From assembly GCF_932274485.2 (NCBI RefSeq), contig NC_065879.2, forward strand, positions 37,876,436 through 37,940,435: a stretch of DNA of 64,000 bases, given 5' to 3'. Below are positions 22,520 to 35,724 of this stretch, one piece after another (position 1 is the first letter of the stretch; the number at the start of each line of letters is the position of its first letter). The position numbers were made by a program, and so were the translations under genes. The DNA comes from Patella vulgata (taxonomy: Eukaryota; Mollusca; Gastropoda; Patellidae). Below the pieces are notes generated by a model, which saw only the letters and a list, made by a program, of their open reading frames with translations, had not been told where the DNA came from and searched no databases.

Positions 22520-25500
22520 TTATTCTTTCTTTGGTTTAGTATTCCAGTAATACACTATTTGGGCGGCAATAAGACCATTAAACAGTGTTGATATAATATA
22601 TGAGAAAATAACTAATTTATCCCCAGTTTCTTGTATAGATGTAAATATTCTAGCTATGGAACCAAGAAATAAGAGAAATACGGTTATAGCTGATAATTGT
22701 CCTGTACCACCATTTGTATAGTTGGCATAAGCCTGTATCATCTAAAGATAAAATAACATATAATAAAAGTAAGCACTGATAATATAAACATGTTTGTTCA
22801 AAAGTCATCTTAATAGATAATGCTGATAATGTATTGGTAATCTACTCAAACAATAATAATAGATCAGAAAAATTAATCAGAATGTCAGCACAAATCAAGC
22901 TATTAGTAGGTCATCTTTGACACAAAAGCAATGTCAGTTTGATTACATTCATGCAAATCACTGTTTTGTTATGACTACATTTATTGAATGTAGAGATGTT
23001 CCATTTTTCAAATCATGGATTAGTTATATATCAGATTATGGATTAGTTATATATCAGATCATGGATTAATTATATATCAGATCATGGATTAATTATATAT
23101 TAGATCATGGATTAGTTAACTTAAAGATAAGTCATCTGAGCAGTCCTTAAAGGTTGTCACACTGTGAATCTCGAATAGATACAAAGCTAAACGTATATAA
23201 ATTTTAAAAGGATAGGATGGAAAATGCAGTCTGTAGAGCAATGGCAACATACGACCACATTGTGACATTCCTATATGGGGCTTAATGAGGGTGTAAAAAT
23301 GAGATTCAATAAAAATGAAAATAAAGCTGATAAAATTTTTGGATAGTGTCCATACCTTTTATATACCTTATGCAAATTTTAAAACAAAAAAACAGTTCAT
23401 TTGATGAGTATATGGAAATAAGCGTAAAAAAAATCTAAAAATTTAATTTTAAAGCTTATAAACAATTATAATAGAATACCAAAAACAAGAAAACATACTT
23501 TGGTATGTTTTAATGAGTGTTTAGAGAAATTGCATTATTTTCAAACAATATCTGAGTATCAATCTATAATATATGAAACCTTTATTTCTCTCAAAACCAG
23601 ACGGCAAATTAATTGACTAAGGATTCTCCCAGTCTGTTTTTTTAAATTAATTTCTAGCTTTTTTTAGGATTGATACTTGTCGAATCACATAAAACAGTAA
23701 GGTTCTCAAAACCCATAGAAAGTTAAAATTAAATGCATAATTACCTTACTGATAGCTACAATGCCTGATACACTAGCTTGTAAGGTTTGTAGCAAAGACA
23801 TAGGAACTGCTGATGATAATAAATAAGCTACACATCCTCCATAGACAGCTATATAAGTTACAGCTTGCATCGACTTACCAGCAAACAGTAGAACAAAGAA
23901 TGCTATCAAACCAGTTTGTATGGCTAGAAAAACAGCTTCACCATATGCACTACAATAGAAAAAGCAATGTACTACCCAAAAAATGTACTATTAATGTTAT
24001 TTTAGTGGTTTGTTTCTAAACTTTGATAACATATGTTGACTGTTGCATAAATTATTATGATAATACTTTAATATGGCATTTCATCAAAACAGTATGCTCA
24101 TGGTAACATGGTTCCATATTGTTGACACAATGTGGAAAAAACATTAAAATCCAAAAGATGTATGTCTATAACTTAGTATCATCAGAGGCTTTGGGGGATA
24201 AATCTAAAAACTTTGAGCCAAGACATTCTGCTGGGAATGTTCCAATTAATTATTTGTGCCTGTGGGCAATACACAAGAGTTTTAAACAATTTTGGTGAGT
24301 GACTGGTAGTCGGTGCAACTCCCTTCAGACTTGTGTAATATGGCATTTTCTAGGATAACTCATAGAAATCCAGATGCCTATTCAGATAGGTCTCAAAACT
24401 CTTCTTCTATAGTCTCCCAAATTCCAACTGTGATCAACATTTATTTGATATTTATCTCACCTAAATGGGAAACCATTAGCATATCCATAAGCAAGACTTG
24501 AAGTTATTGCTACTATTTCTAGGGTAACAGCGGGCATACTGATCCCTTCCGCACTTTTTGCTGATATAATCTTTATAACTTGAGGTAGTTTTACTGAAAA
24601 AACACAAGTTTTTAATTTTAACATTATATACCCTAATCCAAAGCAGAGAGAGAGTGGTGGGGTTTAACCCTTTAAGCACACACGTTTCAATGTGAGTGGG
24701 CATAGAAAAACTGAAAAAAATTAAGATTATATTTTGGCAGAGCTTATTTAAATACTCCAATGAGTAAAAGAAATAGTAGAAGGACATTTTAGAACATAAT
24801 ATGAAGTTCCTATAACCAAACTAAAAGAATATCAGAGAATCAACAAATTGATTATTTTTAGAAAATTTTGTAAAGCTTTTAATTCACATGTGTAACTTAA
24901 GTGACCAACCCATGTAACCTACTTGATGGTATATTTTGCTATAGACACGTAAATAAATTAAATCTGCTGCTGAATTGTGAAATAGAATGAATATTCTTTC
25001 AAATTATATTTGCAATTATCAATTCATGGTTCATCAGTCAATTGTTGAAAAACCAGCCGTTTAAAGTTCTGATAATTATATTTTTCAAAACTGGCAGGAA
25101 ACAGATATTCTAATGTAGACCTACATGTATTTACTTTACAGAGCTCTAAACTGCTGAGAACCAAAACTTATGTGATGTCAAATGGGCTATTAACATATTA
25201 ATAAATTTTTTTACAACAAACCTATACATGATCCTGCTATGAGTGCAAAACCTAGACATTTACTTATAATCACTTTCAGACAGGCAACTGAAAAAGACAA
25301 GATAAAAAATTATATAAAGTTTATACCAGTACAGGTAATTTTTTCAACACACCTTTCCTTAGCCATCTTAAATCGTTGAAACAATCATATGTGCTCGATT
25401 TTAGTTACAACTCATGTTCATGGAGTTTAATTCTAACCTGCAATCATTTTGCTTATTATCTCCCAAAATTATGATGTAAAATTATGTGGTCTAATTAAAA

Positions 25501-26760
25501 AGATGTTCAGCCCTATACAACAAAACTATGGGTCAAATAAGCCTGTGACGTGACATGCCATGAGCTTACCTTACTAGTGATTATCCCTTACGCAGTATAG
25601 CACTCCTGTATGTTCTTGCCAGCCTGTGCTTTATAATGAAGGACAAGCTATTGTCTGACAAAACTTTGAGGGTAACAGAAATTCTTACACATAACAAGCT
25701 GATGGCTTGTCTTTCTCTGTAATTTTTGATGGACAGGTTGGCTCTAACAAGATGAGGAAGGCATAATTGTTCATGAACAAAATTAAACCTGGTGGTTTAT
25801 TCAGTAGGCCTACCGGTAAGCAAAAAAGTATGGAATGCAAATTTTGCTTATCTCTGTAGCATGAGTTTGGATCACCTTTTCTATTATATTATTACTTTGG
25901 ATGCACTTATTGGATTTTATTCAATTGTCTAAAACAAATTCATTAGCTAATTTTAATTACGGTCGGTATCGTAAAAATATTACTATCATTACTGGTACTT
26001 CATATGGTTCATCCATGCGTATTATAATAAATAATTTTTCCATTACACATTATAGCTAGACCACCTGTGCCAAAGCAGCTAAATAAACTAGGGCTATTAT
26101 AATGATGTGGCAATAAAATTTTTAGAGTAGTTAAAATGGGAAATTTTAATTGATTTTCTCAATCTTATTATCATAATCATAGTCCAGTGCGGTAAGGTAT
26201 TGACTATTATCAGATTTACTTATTTACTTATTGATCGCCACCCACAAAACAAACAAATTTATGAGACCCAGTTTTTTCTAGGGTAGATTTTAGGTTAGAT
26301 TCAGATTCTGGGTGATGATTATGCTTTTCTGGGGTCTTTTGAAGATAAATTATCCCTTTCACTTCAGTCTATGTATGTAGACTTTCACCGAGTTTCACAC
26401 TCACTCAAATGATGACCATGATTCAATCAATGATCATGATCTTATTATTATTACTAAACATTTCTATAGAGAACAACTGTCACATAATCATACATACTGC
26501 CTAAATCATAAAGTAAAGACTATGTCTAGGCTATAGCCTAGCACTTGCCAGTTCGGCTGAACACAAATATTATTTATTACCGTATCATGAATGAATGTCA
26601 CTGCTTTTTATGTTACCTATGAAGATCTACAGCATTATTTTATGTCTTATTTACCGTGAAAGAAGTTGAAATTTACGAATAACTCATCATAGCAAGGCTG
26701 GGGTGCAATAATTTGTAGCCAAGATACTAAAAACGCAGGTATCACTGTAGAATTAGACAT
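22520..26760 (-). CDS. MPDU1: MPDU1 (Lec35), mannose-P-dolichol utilization protein
   Basis: Five exons on the minus strand: 26760-26655, 25287-25222, 24593-24461, 23949-23745 and 22741-22520. The sum is 732 nt with matching phases, giving 243 residues (human 247). It is a polytopic ER membrane protein of the PQ-loop/SWEET-like fold. [18 protein letters not shown] contains the first PQ motif. The C-terminal stretch [20 protein letters not shown] followed by TSIQETGD is almost identical to vertebrate MPDU1, and the tail KPKKE is lysine-rich. Known role: needed for use of mannose- and glucose-P-dolichol in N-glycan, O- and C-mannose and GPI-anchor synthesis. The ATG at 26760 gives a short cytosolic N-terminus ahead of the conserved [13 protein letters not shown]. 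Intron 4 holds a 23-bp tandem array. Confidence 0.96.
23012..23119. repeat. 23-bp tandem repeat, about 4.7 copies
   Basis: Unit ATCATGGATTAGTTATATAT plus CAG, with a few substitutions between copies, in MPDU1 intron 4. Confidence 0.9.
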
Positions 26761-26871
26761 CTTCACTTCACTTGGTTCAGTCTGCTCTGCTCTTGAATAA
26801 TGTAATCTTCAGAGTTATCTTCTCTTGAATATAGATTAAGCCTTGGCGGTCCAGACTTAACTTCTGAAGAA

Positions 26872-27257
26872 GTGAAATGGGGGGGGGGGGGTGTTAACGT
26901 CTTACTATTTTGGTCAGAACTGAGCTAATGAAGACGGACATACGCCAGTACAGTGTGCTATGAGGGAAATTTTGCCCGGACACCGGCACTACGGCCTACT
27001 CTTATATCGAACTCCAATTGTCAAGGGATCCTTTAAACGTGCACGCCAATGTGTAGGGCTACACGGGACCTCTGTTTTCCGTCCCATCAGAACGACTAGA
27101 CACAGCTGTCCTTGTCAGACCCTCCGTCCTGCATCACTGACAAGGGGGGACCACGCAGGGAAATTTGGATGAACTTTTTCGGCCAATGCAGGGATCGGAA
27201 CACCCGACCTCCAGGCTAACGAGCCAGCGTCTTACCCACTTAGAGACCGTGCAGCCC
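26872..27257 (-). mobile_element. SINE family B, near full-length
   Basis: Left end GTGAAATGGGG with GTGTTAACGTC (the tail), the body with ACTGTGTAGCAC-like and GACAAGGGGGGACCACG blocks, and the right end with the complement of a tRNA-like head (GATCGGAACACCCGACC, CTTACCCACTTAGAGACCGT). It starts about 110 bp upstream of the MPDU1 ATG, so it occupies that gene's promoter side. Confidence 0.85.
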
Positions 27258-27385
27258 CATACAGTGTGCTACGAATAAAATTTACCCCATGAGCTGTTTA
27301 CCAGCCTACTCTCCGTCAAATTCTTTTACGTACAAGCCAACGTGTGTACACGGGACCTTGGTTTTTCCTTGAACTGAATCAAACA
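27258..27385 (-). mobile_element. SINE family B, second, partial copy
   Basis: Directly abuts the previous copy and repeats its body (CAGTGTGCTACGAATAAAAT, then TTTTACGTACAAGCCAACGT and CACGGGACCTTGGTTTTTC). Tail and head are missing. Confidence 0.7.
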
Positions 27386-29331
27386 TTCGTATGTTTGCCG
27401 TCGGTTATTTATGTCTAGTGGGAAGGTGAAAAGGATGAAATGGACGTTTTAAGCCACACTACAACTGGGAGAAGGCTAGATAACAAATCTCATCTCTCAA
27501 CCCTCCGTGTTTCAGTATATCTCAACGTTTTTAGCCACGTTCTCGTAGCTAGGAGAAGGCGTATAGATGATTGTCTGAATAAGCTAACAAAAGGGACAAA
27601 CTAGTAATTTTGGTGACGCCACTTTGTTGAAATAGTGATAAATTGAACCAGCTAGGTAATATGAATACACAGATAAGTAATTACCTATCATTCATGTTAT
27701 CTTGTGTTGTATGATAAACATGATAACAATTATCTTCATATTCTGTATATATAGTATTGGGTTGTGAGTGTATGGAGGTAGGTCTCAATGTGATGTTTTG
27801 ACAGATGAAGCGACAAATATGGGCTACATCGTACAATTTTCAGTAGTTATGTAAGAGTATTGTTAATAGCCTACGTACCACCCACCATGTTGTAAACTTC
27901 CGTTTTTACCACTGACTTTCGAATCACATTCCATCGCCAGGAAAATATTACGTACGAACGAACATATCGATAACACCAGTGTCATCTTGTTCATGTTTTG
28001 ATTGATATAAAATTATAAACCTTTTTCATTTCAAATATTTATATATATATATATATTCAATACATCAGTAATTATTAATTTGCTTTCAGCCTAAACAAGG
28101 AACAAGATTATTAAATGAATTATCACGTAGGAAAATGTATTTCATAGATTAACGGGATCGTACATTTGACAGAGTCTATAATTCTTATAAAAAAGACATC
28201 CAGGCTTGAAATCGAGTTGTTCGGATCTTTCAGGTCATTCCTCACAAAATTGACGATAAGGTATATAATAAATTCTCAATTATTGTCTTAGATTTTGGTC
28301 TACAATTAGATAGAAATCCGATATATGTACAGCAGGTCAAGATACAGCTCTACTGAACTAGTATACGATAATTGTTAGTTAAGAATTTATCTGACGTGAA
28401 ATAAGCTGCTGTAAACAACGACGTACGAATTGTTAAGTACAAATTTATTATAGAACTCTTTCAGAAGCGTGGACCGTACCAAAACCTCGTATAACTGTAT
28501 GTGTCTGAAGGAATTATAAATTTATTAAAACAAAACGTGGACTTTGTGAAATTATTCCGCGGAGCCAGAAACGACCCAACGAAAGAAATAAACAAGATAG
28601 TCCTAACCACTAGACACACGATCTAGCCAGAAGAACCAGTGATTTTAGACCGTTTTCACAACGGGCGGCCTTTAGGGGTTGAGATACATCCATATCTAGT
28701 CCCTTGCAAGAGAGGCTAGAGACTCTCGACCTTAATCGATGAAAGTAACCCGCAAGGTTACACCACCTCTTCAGCCAACAAACGCAAACTTTCTTAACGA
28801 TATACAATTTACTTACATAATTGGCGGGGAGGGGGCGGGTGTTGTCAGCGTGACGAGCTAAATAGGGTTTCGTGACAAAATTTAATATTATTAGTACATA
28901 TTTGCAAAGTATTTGCCCCCCCCCCCCACGCCACCCACCCCCTTCCGACAACCCTGATGGATAAGGCACATAAACCTTAAATCAACAAATTTAGATTTGA
29001 TAATAGCAATTTTTTTCCAGATTGTTCATATTGTTACGTAGCCCCAGATTGTCCAGTCATACGCCTAGGATAGGCTTACTGTTAAATATGGTCGGGGTCT
29101 TTAGATTGGGCCAGCATTCTGCTTTCTTCGAACAGGCTGTGATACTATAGCTTAATAGTGGCCCATCTATGTAGCGTTGATATTTATCCCTTACTGATTC
29201 ACAAGTTGTATCTTAGAACCAATATACTGATAATTATTTGTATAGCATACATCAATTTATATATTATACAAACACCTGCCAAGATTATCCAGACGCCTTT
29301 AGGGGGATTACATTTTAAATTATATTTTCAG
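27386..29331. other. Upstream region of the dehydrogenase gene
   Basis: Intergenic. It includes a (TA)n run at 28037-28056, C-rich runs at 28917-28928 and a 41-bp dispersed repeat (27514-27553; partner 9231-9271). A tRNA-like box A candidate (TCTAGTGGTTAGGA, minus strand near 28600) has no clear box B. An acceptor TATATTTTCAG ends at 29331, so a non-coding 5' exon probably lies in here. Confidence 0.5.
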
Positions 29332-29334
29332 AAA

Positions 29335-32300
29335 ATGTCACATGCGGGTAAAGTTGCTGTAATAACCGGATCCACGTCTGGAATTGGTTTGGAAATAGCC
29401 CGGTATTTGGCACGAGAAGAATGCTCAGTTGTTATAACTGGCCTTGGAGAACAATCCGCCATAGATTCTATCGTTAGTGAATTTAGAACGTACGATATTT
29501 TGTTTTGCTTCTTCAATTGAAGTCTTAAGAAAAACTGTCCAGATTGGTTGAGACAACCGCTGTCCGGGTCATGTTTTTTTAAAAAAAAAAAAAAAAACAA
29601 CCTACGTTGACATAGGCGTACGGGCTCGGTGACATTTAGGGAGGCAGCACCTGAAATGACCAAAAAATGTACGTGTTACAGACGGCTTCCTGCGAGAGCG
29701 GAGGAGCGTGGCTTCCCGTGTAGGCCCCCCCCCCCCCCCGAAAATTTTGGAAAAATTGACGGCAGCAAACGCGCTTTACTGCTATTCCACCCCGTGAATA
29801 CAGCAACGAGAAAAATAGAAATAGTCCGTATATTTCCATTTTAATGCACGGACGTTTTCTATATTTTTTCGTTTTCTCTTTTCTAGTGACAGTCAATTTC
29901 TGTTTTGAATTGTCAGATATTCGCTCACGGTTTCATACAACAACTTTTGGTCTTCGAAGGAAATATTAGTGAGCAGAAATTAGCCCGTGTATCTGTTATC
30001 ACTCCTCACTTCAGTCAGTTATATAGAAGGATATCTAGTGTTTTCCTTTTGTGTTTGTCACTTCCGTTTGTTGAAACCTTGATTACGCATCTATCGTAGC
30101 AATGATCTCTGTGTTGAAATTATATTTGGAACGTGTTAAACCAGTTCTATCACATATATGTGATAATGACTGACACCAATATTGTCCTTTAAATGACTTG
30201 AAACTAGAATGAATCTGTATTTTCTTATCCATAGGTATTAAATTAATATTTAAAAAAAAAAACCCAAAAGATGATATAAAAATGAATTTTAATATTGTAT
30301 TTGTATTGTAGAAACTATCCCACAGTAAAAACTAATTATATAGCTGCTGATCTGAGAGATGTATCATCTGTAAAGAGTTTTTGTGAGTCGGTAAATAAAC
30401 TACACCCAGACGGAATTGATATTTTAGTTAACAATGCTGGTAAAAATACATCTTATTAAGAAAACAAAATAGATTAAGATAAATATGTATTGATGTTTTG
30501 TGATTACATTTTTATTCTTTCCTTTTACACGATGACTGTTCAAATTCCTGTGCTGTGATATTTCTTAAGTATGTTGTATTCCATACAATCAATTGTGCAC
30601 GTTTTATTCTAAAAACTTAGTTTAGTTTTTTAAAAAAAAAACTTTGCGGGTATATTACGGAAATTCCAGATATGGTCTGCATCTGCATGCGTCGGTCGCT
30701 CAATTTAGAGACAGTATACTTTAGGAAAAACCTTATCCAAGTCCAAAATGTTTCAAAAGTAAACCTCAGAGGTATCGTCCTAGTATAAGTTTTAAAACTC
30801 GGTGGGTATCGGAACCTTATCGAATATTAAATCTTTCTAGTCGTGAATTAAAACGCCTTTTGTTGAGTTATCATTCCGGACACCTAGATTTTCAAAACAT
30901 GTGAACGCAATACAGAACAAAAGTTTTCAATGCAATTTATAAAAGCTTGGACAGAATTTTATTTTTTAGACGTGTACGACCAGTTCTTTAGAATTTAGTT
31001 AACACGATACAGAACAGAGTTCTTAAGTTTGTCAAAACTTGACATTTTTCATTGCTCTTCGTGGAGTTATCTTTCTTCAGACATTGTCTTTTCTATTTCG
31101 GGACAGTGTTCTGATAGAATCGTTGACATGGATTTTAGAGCTTGCTGTCGGGGAGCATATTAGGGGACACAGCAGACCTCATCTATGTTTTTCTTTTAAT
31201 TTTTGTAATATTTTTCAGGAATCCAACTAATGGCTCCAGTCGAAGAATACCCAGATGATATATGGAATGACACCCTCGCCATAACTTTAACTGCATCATT
31301 TCAACTCATCAAATCATTTATACCTAAAATGAAAACTAAAGGTAAATTTTATTGGTGCCTCGGAGAGATTCCGCCCGTATTGTACGTGTTGCGGTAATAA
31401 AACGGAGATACATGTTTAACCCGCATTCCATTCAAATCTGAAAACGGTTAAGCAAGTAATTAGAACATACTCCTAATGTAGCGGCGTTCTCTCCAGAGTC
31501 TTGTACTCTCTCCATCCCCACAACCCCCTTCAATTTCCCATATGTCTTACCCATTTTTCTAATAAGAACAACAAGACATTCAAACCTAACCATTGATCGA
31601 ATAAGAAGTTTAAACCCTTGTCTACGGAAGATGACCCTGGTCTCGAACGAATAATGTAAAACGCAAACATCACTAAGCATTTCCGTTTGTTTACATTACA
31701 GGCTGGGGAAGAATTATCAATATGTCATCACAACAAGGTTTAATAAGTGCACCAGGTAAATGTGCATACTCTACTGTTAAACATGGCATTATAGGACTTA
31801 CAAAGGTAAATCTGAATAAGATTTGAGATTAAATTTGCGCCACTTACTAACTCTAAGGGAGGAATACGAAATTGTTATTGTTTTTGTCCTAGGAATGTAA
31901 ATACTATGGGAGTGGGGGGGGGGATGGCCGAATGGTTAGCACGTAGGCGCTGTATCATAAGGTCTGTCATTGAGTCAACTGGCGTGGTTTCGAATCCCCC
32001 GTTGTACGTGCCAAGGAGTAGGGTCGGCTGTCCAACCTTGGTTTCCTCCTACTGCTAAAGACCCCTACGCGCAAGCGAATTATTGAAATAAAAATTAAAC
32101 CATATGTTAGTCCTGAAATGACCTAGTTTGTGTCGATTGGACGTTAAACCCCATTTCTCTCTCTCTGTAAATAATATGTAATCCAACTAAATATAATCTT
32201 TGTACTGTCTTGTACTAACGTGGCATACAGGTTCATGATTTGATAATCCCACTGCAGTTAAAAAAAGAGCTTCCATTGGCTACTGTTTCCAGAAATGGGA

Positions 32301-35300
32301 ACGAATAGGTTTGGTTTTCAGATACTCAGAAATGCACATGATTACATTGACGAAAGGAATGTTAATATATCGGTAGTGTAGAAAGAAATGTTAGTCCCCG
32401 GGCAATCTATCCACATTTTGTATTGTATTACAGTAATCATTATTAAAATGAATATTACAATGGTCTCACAATTCGAATTTTATACTTTTTACTTGCAATC
32501 CAGTGTGTAGCGTTGGAGGGGGCACCACTTGGTATTACCTGTAATGCCATTTGTCCAGGCTATGTGGACGCACCAAGTAAGTATTGGGCTTGATAATTGA
32601 ATTAAAACACACTTATGATATTATATAGATAAATACGAATACGAATTTATAGAGAGAAACATACCGATATAAATTTCGAATTAAACACCCAAATGACTCA
32701 AGATATTCCAGATAACAAATAGGACAGAGGTTTTGACAATGTGCGATATATTTGCTTTCAGTGGCATACGTTTCCATTGCTCGGTTAGCAGAAGTTAATG
32801 GAACTACCTATGAAGAAGAAAAGGTAGTCCTAAAATGTTTTTTTTTTTAAAAAAAACTGCTGATAACCTAGATTAGGCTTATTTCCTGTCTTTACATTTA
32901 TCTCAAACGTGAATATACAGGAACCTTATATATTACAGTCTATATTTAAATAAAAGTAATAACAGTTTTGATAAATTGATTTTTTTATTTAGCAACATCG
33001 TATACTTGTACATGATTATTCCTGTAATTTTGTTTCATTACAAATATCTGGGTTATTTTTCGTGGCTCAGTAATATTGTCTTTCCTTTCTGCTTTAAGTT
33101 TAGTGTTTTGTTTAACTTTCTGCTATAAATTAATCATATTAGTTTAAAGCTTATCCTTCTGTCTGTTTCATTTTGCAGCTTAAGTTTTTACAGAATATGC
33201 CGACAAATAAGGTTGTTACAGTGCAAGAGGTAAATAAAGAAGCAATTAATTTATTAATTATTAGTGTAGTGTTATACGTATTTAGATATAATATTTGGTA
33301 AATGCGGTCGAGGACAAATTATTCTATTCCTTTAGGGTAACCTGAAACTTAAGATAATACCTTATCTATCGCTATGCAGATACAAAAGTATATTTACCAG
33401 TAATTGCATTCGTTATTTGTAATTGTTACTTTGAAAATATATCTCTAACTTTTCCAATAGTAGGCTATACTTCTCTTTCTAATTATCCACACTTGCCCTG
33501 TAGATGTATGATCTGAGAGACAATGTGAAAGATGGTTGAGGCGAGATGGATGGGACCGAGGGGGAAGCCTACAAAGCAAGGGCGTTAAAAAGCAAACCTC
33601 TCAAACCAAAAGCGATCTCGGCAAGCAAACGGCTGCCAAAAGGCACTTCTTCGGTGTCTTCGGACCAAATGTGTCTTCGCACGATAACCCTTCAGGGTCA
33701 AGGGTGGATAATTCGATGATCATTATACTTAAGACAATATGCGAGGTTCTTGGCCTCGGTTACGGTTACGCGTCCCCACCACCACAACAACAACTTCGTT
33801 AACATTACAACAAACGCCAACATGATCTTTACACTTTCCTTTTTCCCAAAACCAACATATTTCCTCTCCCAATAAATATTTCACCCACCATACATTTATC
33901 ACAAACAATGCTTCATCTATAAAAACATTCCTCATAAGCAAAGATTCCACCCCAACCAATATGGAAGACCAAACAGCTCTTTATTCGGTGTTCTTAGTCC
34001 TTATTTCTTAATTCATAGTCCTTAATTCTTATTTCTTCATTTGTTGTCGTATTTCGACATTTGTTGTCGCATTTCGACATTTGTAAACTAAATTTAACAT
34101 TAACGATATTTGTTTTACAAATCAGACATTTGTCATATCAGATTTGTAGAATGTATTTTAATTGTATTTTAATATAAAGATAAAATCTATTTTAGAAAAT
34201 CAAAAATTAGACTACATTTACATTTCATCAGAGAAATACAACGAAAAACAAATCTGGAACAACACATTTCTAAATACAAATCTCCCAATACAAATCTTAC
34301 AAAACATTTCTTCAATAACATTTATCCAAAAACATTTCTCGAAATCCATCGAACCGGAATATTATGACAACATGAACGGAAATCAACCTGGCATACAATA
34401 AGCCACCATACAATAATGGGGAATCGACCCGATGAGTTACATGGCAGGCTGCAGAGCAAGTTTACTGGTTGTAATGTTTTCAATTTAGTGTCCTTCTGCC
34501 AGCAATACAGTTCTGGCGGATTCCGATCGTCCAGTGAACGCCACTCAATAGCTTTGCGATGACATATTTTTACGTTCGCTACAAATGCATCATTCGATGG
34601 ACTATGGAGCTAGACTACATGGTTTAGGTGGGAATGATGACGATACATTTCCAGGTTTGGATGCCTATACCCCCAGAGTGTTTCAGTCATCGATTTGCAA
34701 GAGCCCGGTTCATAACAAGCTTACAGTGGGATCGCCAATCGAGGAAAGAACAACCGTTGACATTGGTCAAACTAGAAACACATGTCAATTATCATTGAAA
34801 TCCTGCCAGCTCATACTCTTACTCGATATGACACGGTTACATGCGGCTACGTCGTGGGGAAAGTAACAGCTTTGAAAGTGGTTAGAGCTTGATTATATTC
34901 TCTCTCACTCTCGGAGTAATAGGCACTCCAATAGAATCATTACTTACACAGTTACACAGGCCACTGTATTTATGTCAGCTTCTTATGGACAGAGTTCTAG
35001 AAATCTATGTCTGAAACACGGTGGAGGGTGTGGACATCTAAAACTGGAAATGTATCGTCATTATTCCCCACCCAAACCATGTAATCTTGCTCAACGAATG
35101 AACGTAAAAATAGCTCATAACCAAGCTATTGTGTGGCGTTCACTGGAAGATCGGAATCCACCGGAACTTGATCTGGAACAGTATTGCTGGGAGAAGGATA
35201 CCAACTTGAGAATATTACAACCGGTCAACTTGCTTCGTATTAAACTAACCCAATACTAATGTTCTGCTTGAAACCTATTTAGTAACAATTGGTATTAGTA

Positions 35301-35413
35301 TTATTATCTTGTCTTCTCAGGTTGCTGCATTATCATTGTTTTTATGTTCCGAATCAGCTTGTAATATAAATGGCACCTCAATACCTATTGAAGGAGGGAA
35401 TACCATCAGATAG
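29335..35413 (+). CDS. Short-chain dehydrogenase, 3-hydroxybutyrate dehydrogenase type
   Basis: Eight exons: 29335-29489, 30312-30439, 31219-31341, 31702-31805, 32504-32576, 32762-32823, 33179-33229 and 35321-35413. They total 789 nt in consistent phase, giving 262 residues, the usual length of the PHB-type 3-hydroxybutyrate dehydrogenases. The classical SDR motifs are present: TGSTSGIG (11-18, NAD-binding), NNAG (92-95), catalytic S145, Y158 and K162 (YSTVK), NAICPGYV after the active site, and a terminal GTSIPIEGGNT. Probable reaction: NAD-dependent interconversion of (R)-3-hydroxybutyrate and acetoacetate. No mitochondrial presequence is visible, so it is probably cytosolic and closer to the bacterial-type enzyme than to vertebrate BDH1. 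The exact substrate is inferred from overall similarity. Intron 7 (2.1 kb) is filled with repeats. Confidence 0.92.
31909..32165 (+). mobile_element. SINE family A, full-length with target duplication
   Basis: A 13-bp duplication TGTAAATA-TATG, one mismatch (31896-31908 and 32166-32178). Head GGATGGCCGAATGGTTAGCA and box B GGTTTCGAATCCCCCG; the tail is GGACGTTAAACCCCATTTC plus (TC)n. It lies in intron 4 of the dehydrogenase gene. Confidence 0.88.
33961..34366 (+). repeat. AT-rich dispersed repeat, inverted partner at 60211-60547
   Basis: From ATGGAAGACCAAACAGCTCT to GAACCGGAATATTATGAC. The reverse complement appears 26 kb away, with ATTTGTTGTCGTATTTCGAC and ACAAATCAGACATTTG shared. No coding frame is conserved between copies. 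Confidence 0.8.
34455..35243. repeat. Large imperfect inverted repeat of a mobile ORF relic
   Basis: The left arm (about 34455-34733) and the complement of the right arm (about 34962-35243) match over nearly 280 bases at roughly three quarters identity. Shared blocks include CAATACAGTTCTGG or its variant, GATTCCGATC, CCAGTGAACGCCAC and GATGACGATACATTTCCAG. The right arm read on + and the left arm on - both give a segment like IAHNQAIVWRSLEDRNPPEL followed by LRILQPVNLL. This resembles a repeated invertebrate ORF that ends in a CxC-type cysteine-rich motif. The copies point outward. It lies in dehydrogenase intron 7. Confidence 0.8.
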
Positions 35414-35620
35414 TTAAACCAACGAGGGATTTACAGAAAATATATCCATAACATGTGTATCTTTGATTGCTAATATCATGTTATTCTTTTAAAGAAATTA
35501 AACTTATTCTAACAGTATATAGTTTATTTGTTATCTATAATAGCAGCCATAACTTATAAATTTGACGGGGACATAAGTATTATGGATATTATTATTAATT
35601 TCGTTATGTAATGTCTTGGG

Positions 35621-35626
35621 AATAAA
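35621..35626 (+). promoter_or_regulatory. Candidate poly(A) signal of the dehydrogenase gene
   Basis: AATAAA about 210 bases after the stop at 35411-35413. Confidence 0.5.
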
Positions 35627-35724
35627 ATGTATAGACATCCATTACAAACCTTCAATTAATATTCTCTGTATTTGTTCACGTTGGAGATTATTTTATATCC
35701 ATGGTCTCACATATTTCATTATAA

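Noticed and set aside
28610-28969. 119-codon minus-strand open frame upstream of the dehydrogenase, including a tRNA-like box A near 28600
   Set aside because: The frame runs through a C-homopolymer and has no conserved look; no box B at the right distance, so not called as tRNA or SINE.
31432-31680. 82-codon minus-strand open frame in dehydrogenase intron 3
   Set aside because: Antisense within a well-supported intron, with no motif or splice support.
31960-32040. tRNA gene suggested by box A and box B (also at 44540 and in family B heads)
   Set aside because: Arms do not fold into a full cloverleaf and the sequences are the heads of SINE copies with tails and target duplications.
33536-33802. 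88-codon open frame in dehydrogenase intron 7
   Set aside because: Low-complexity end, no splice support and no family resemblance that I trust; probably part of an old repeat.
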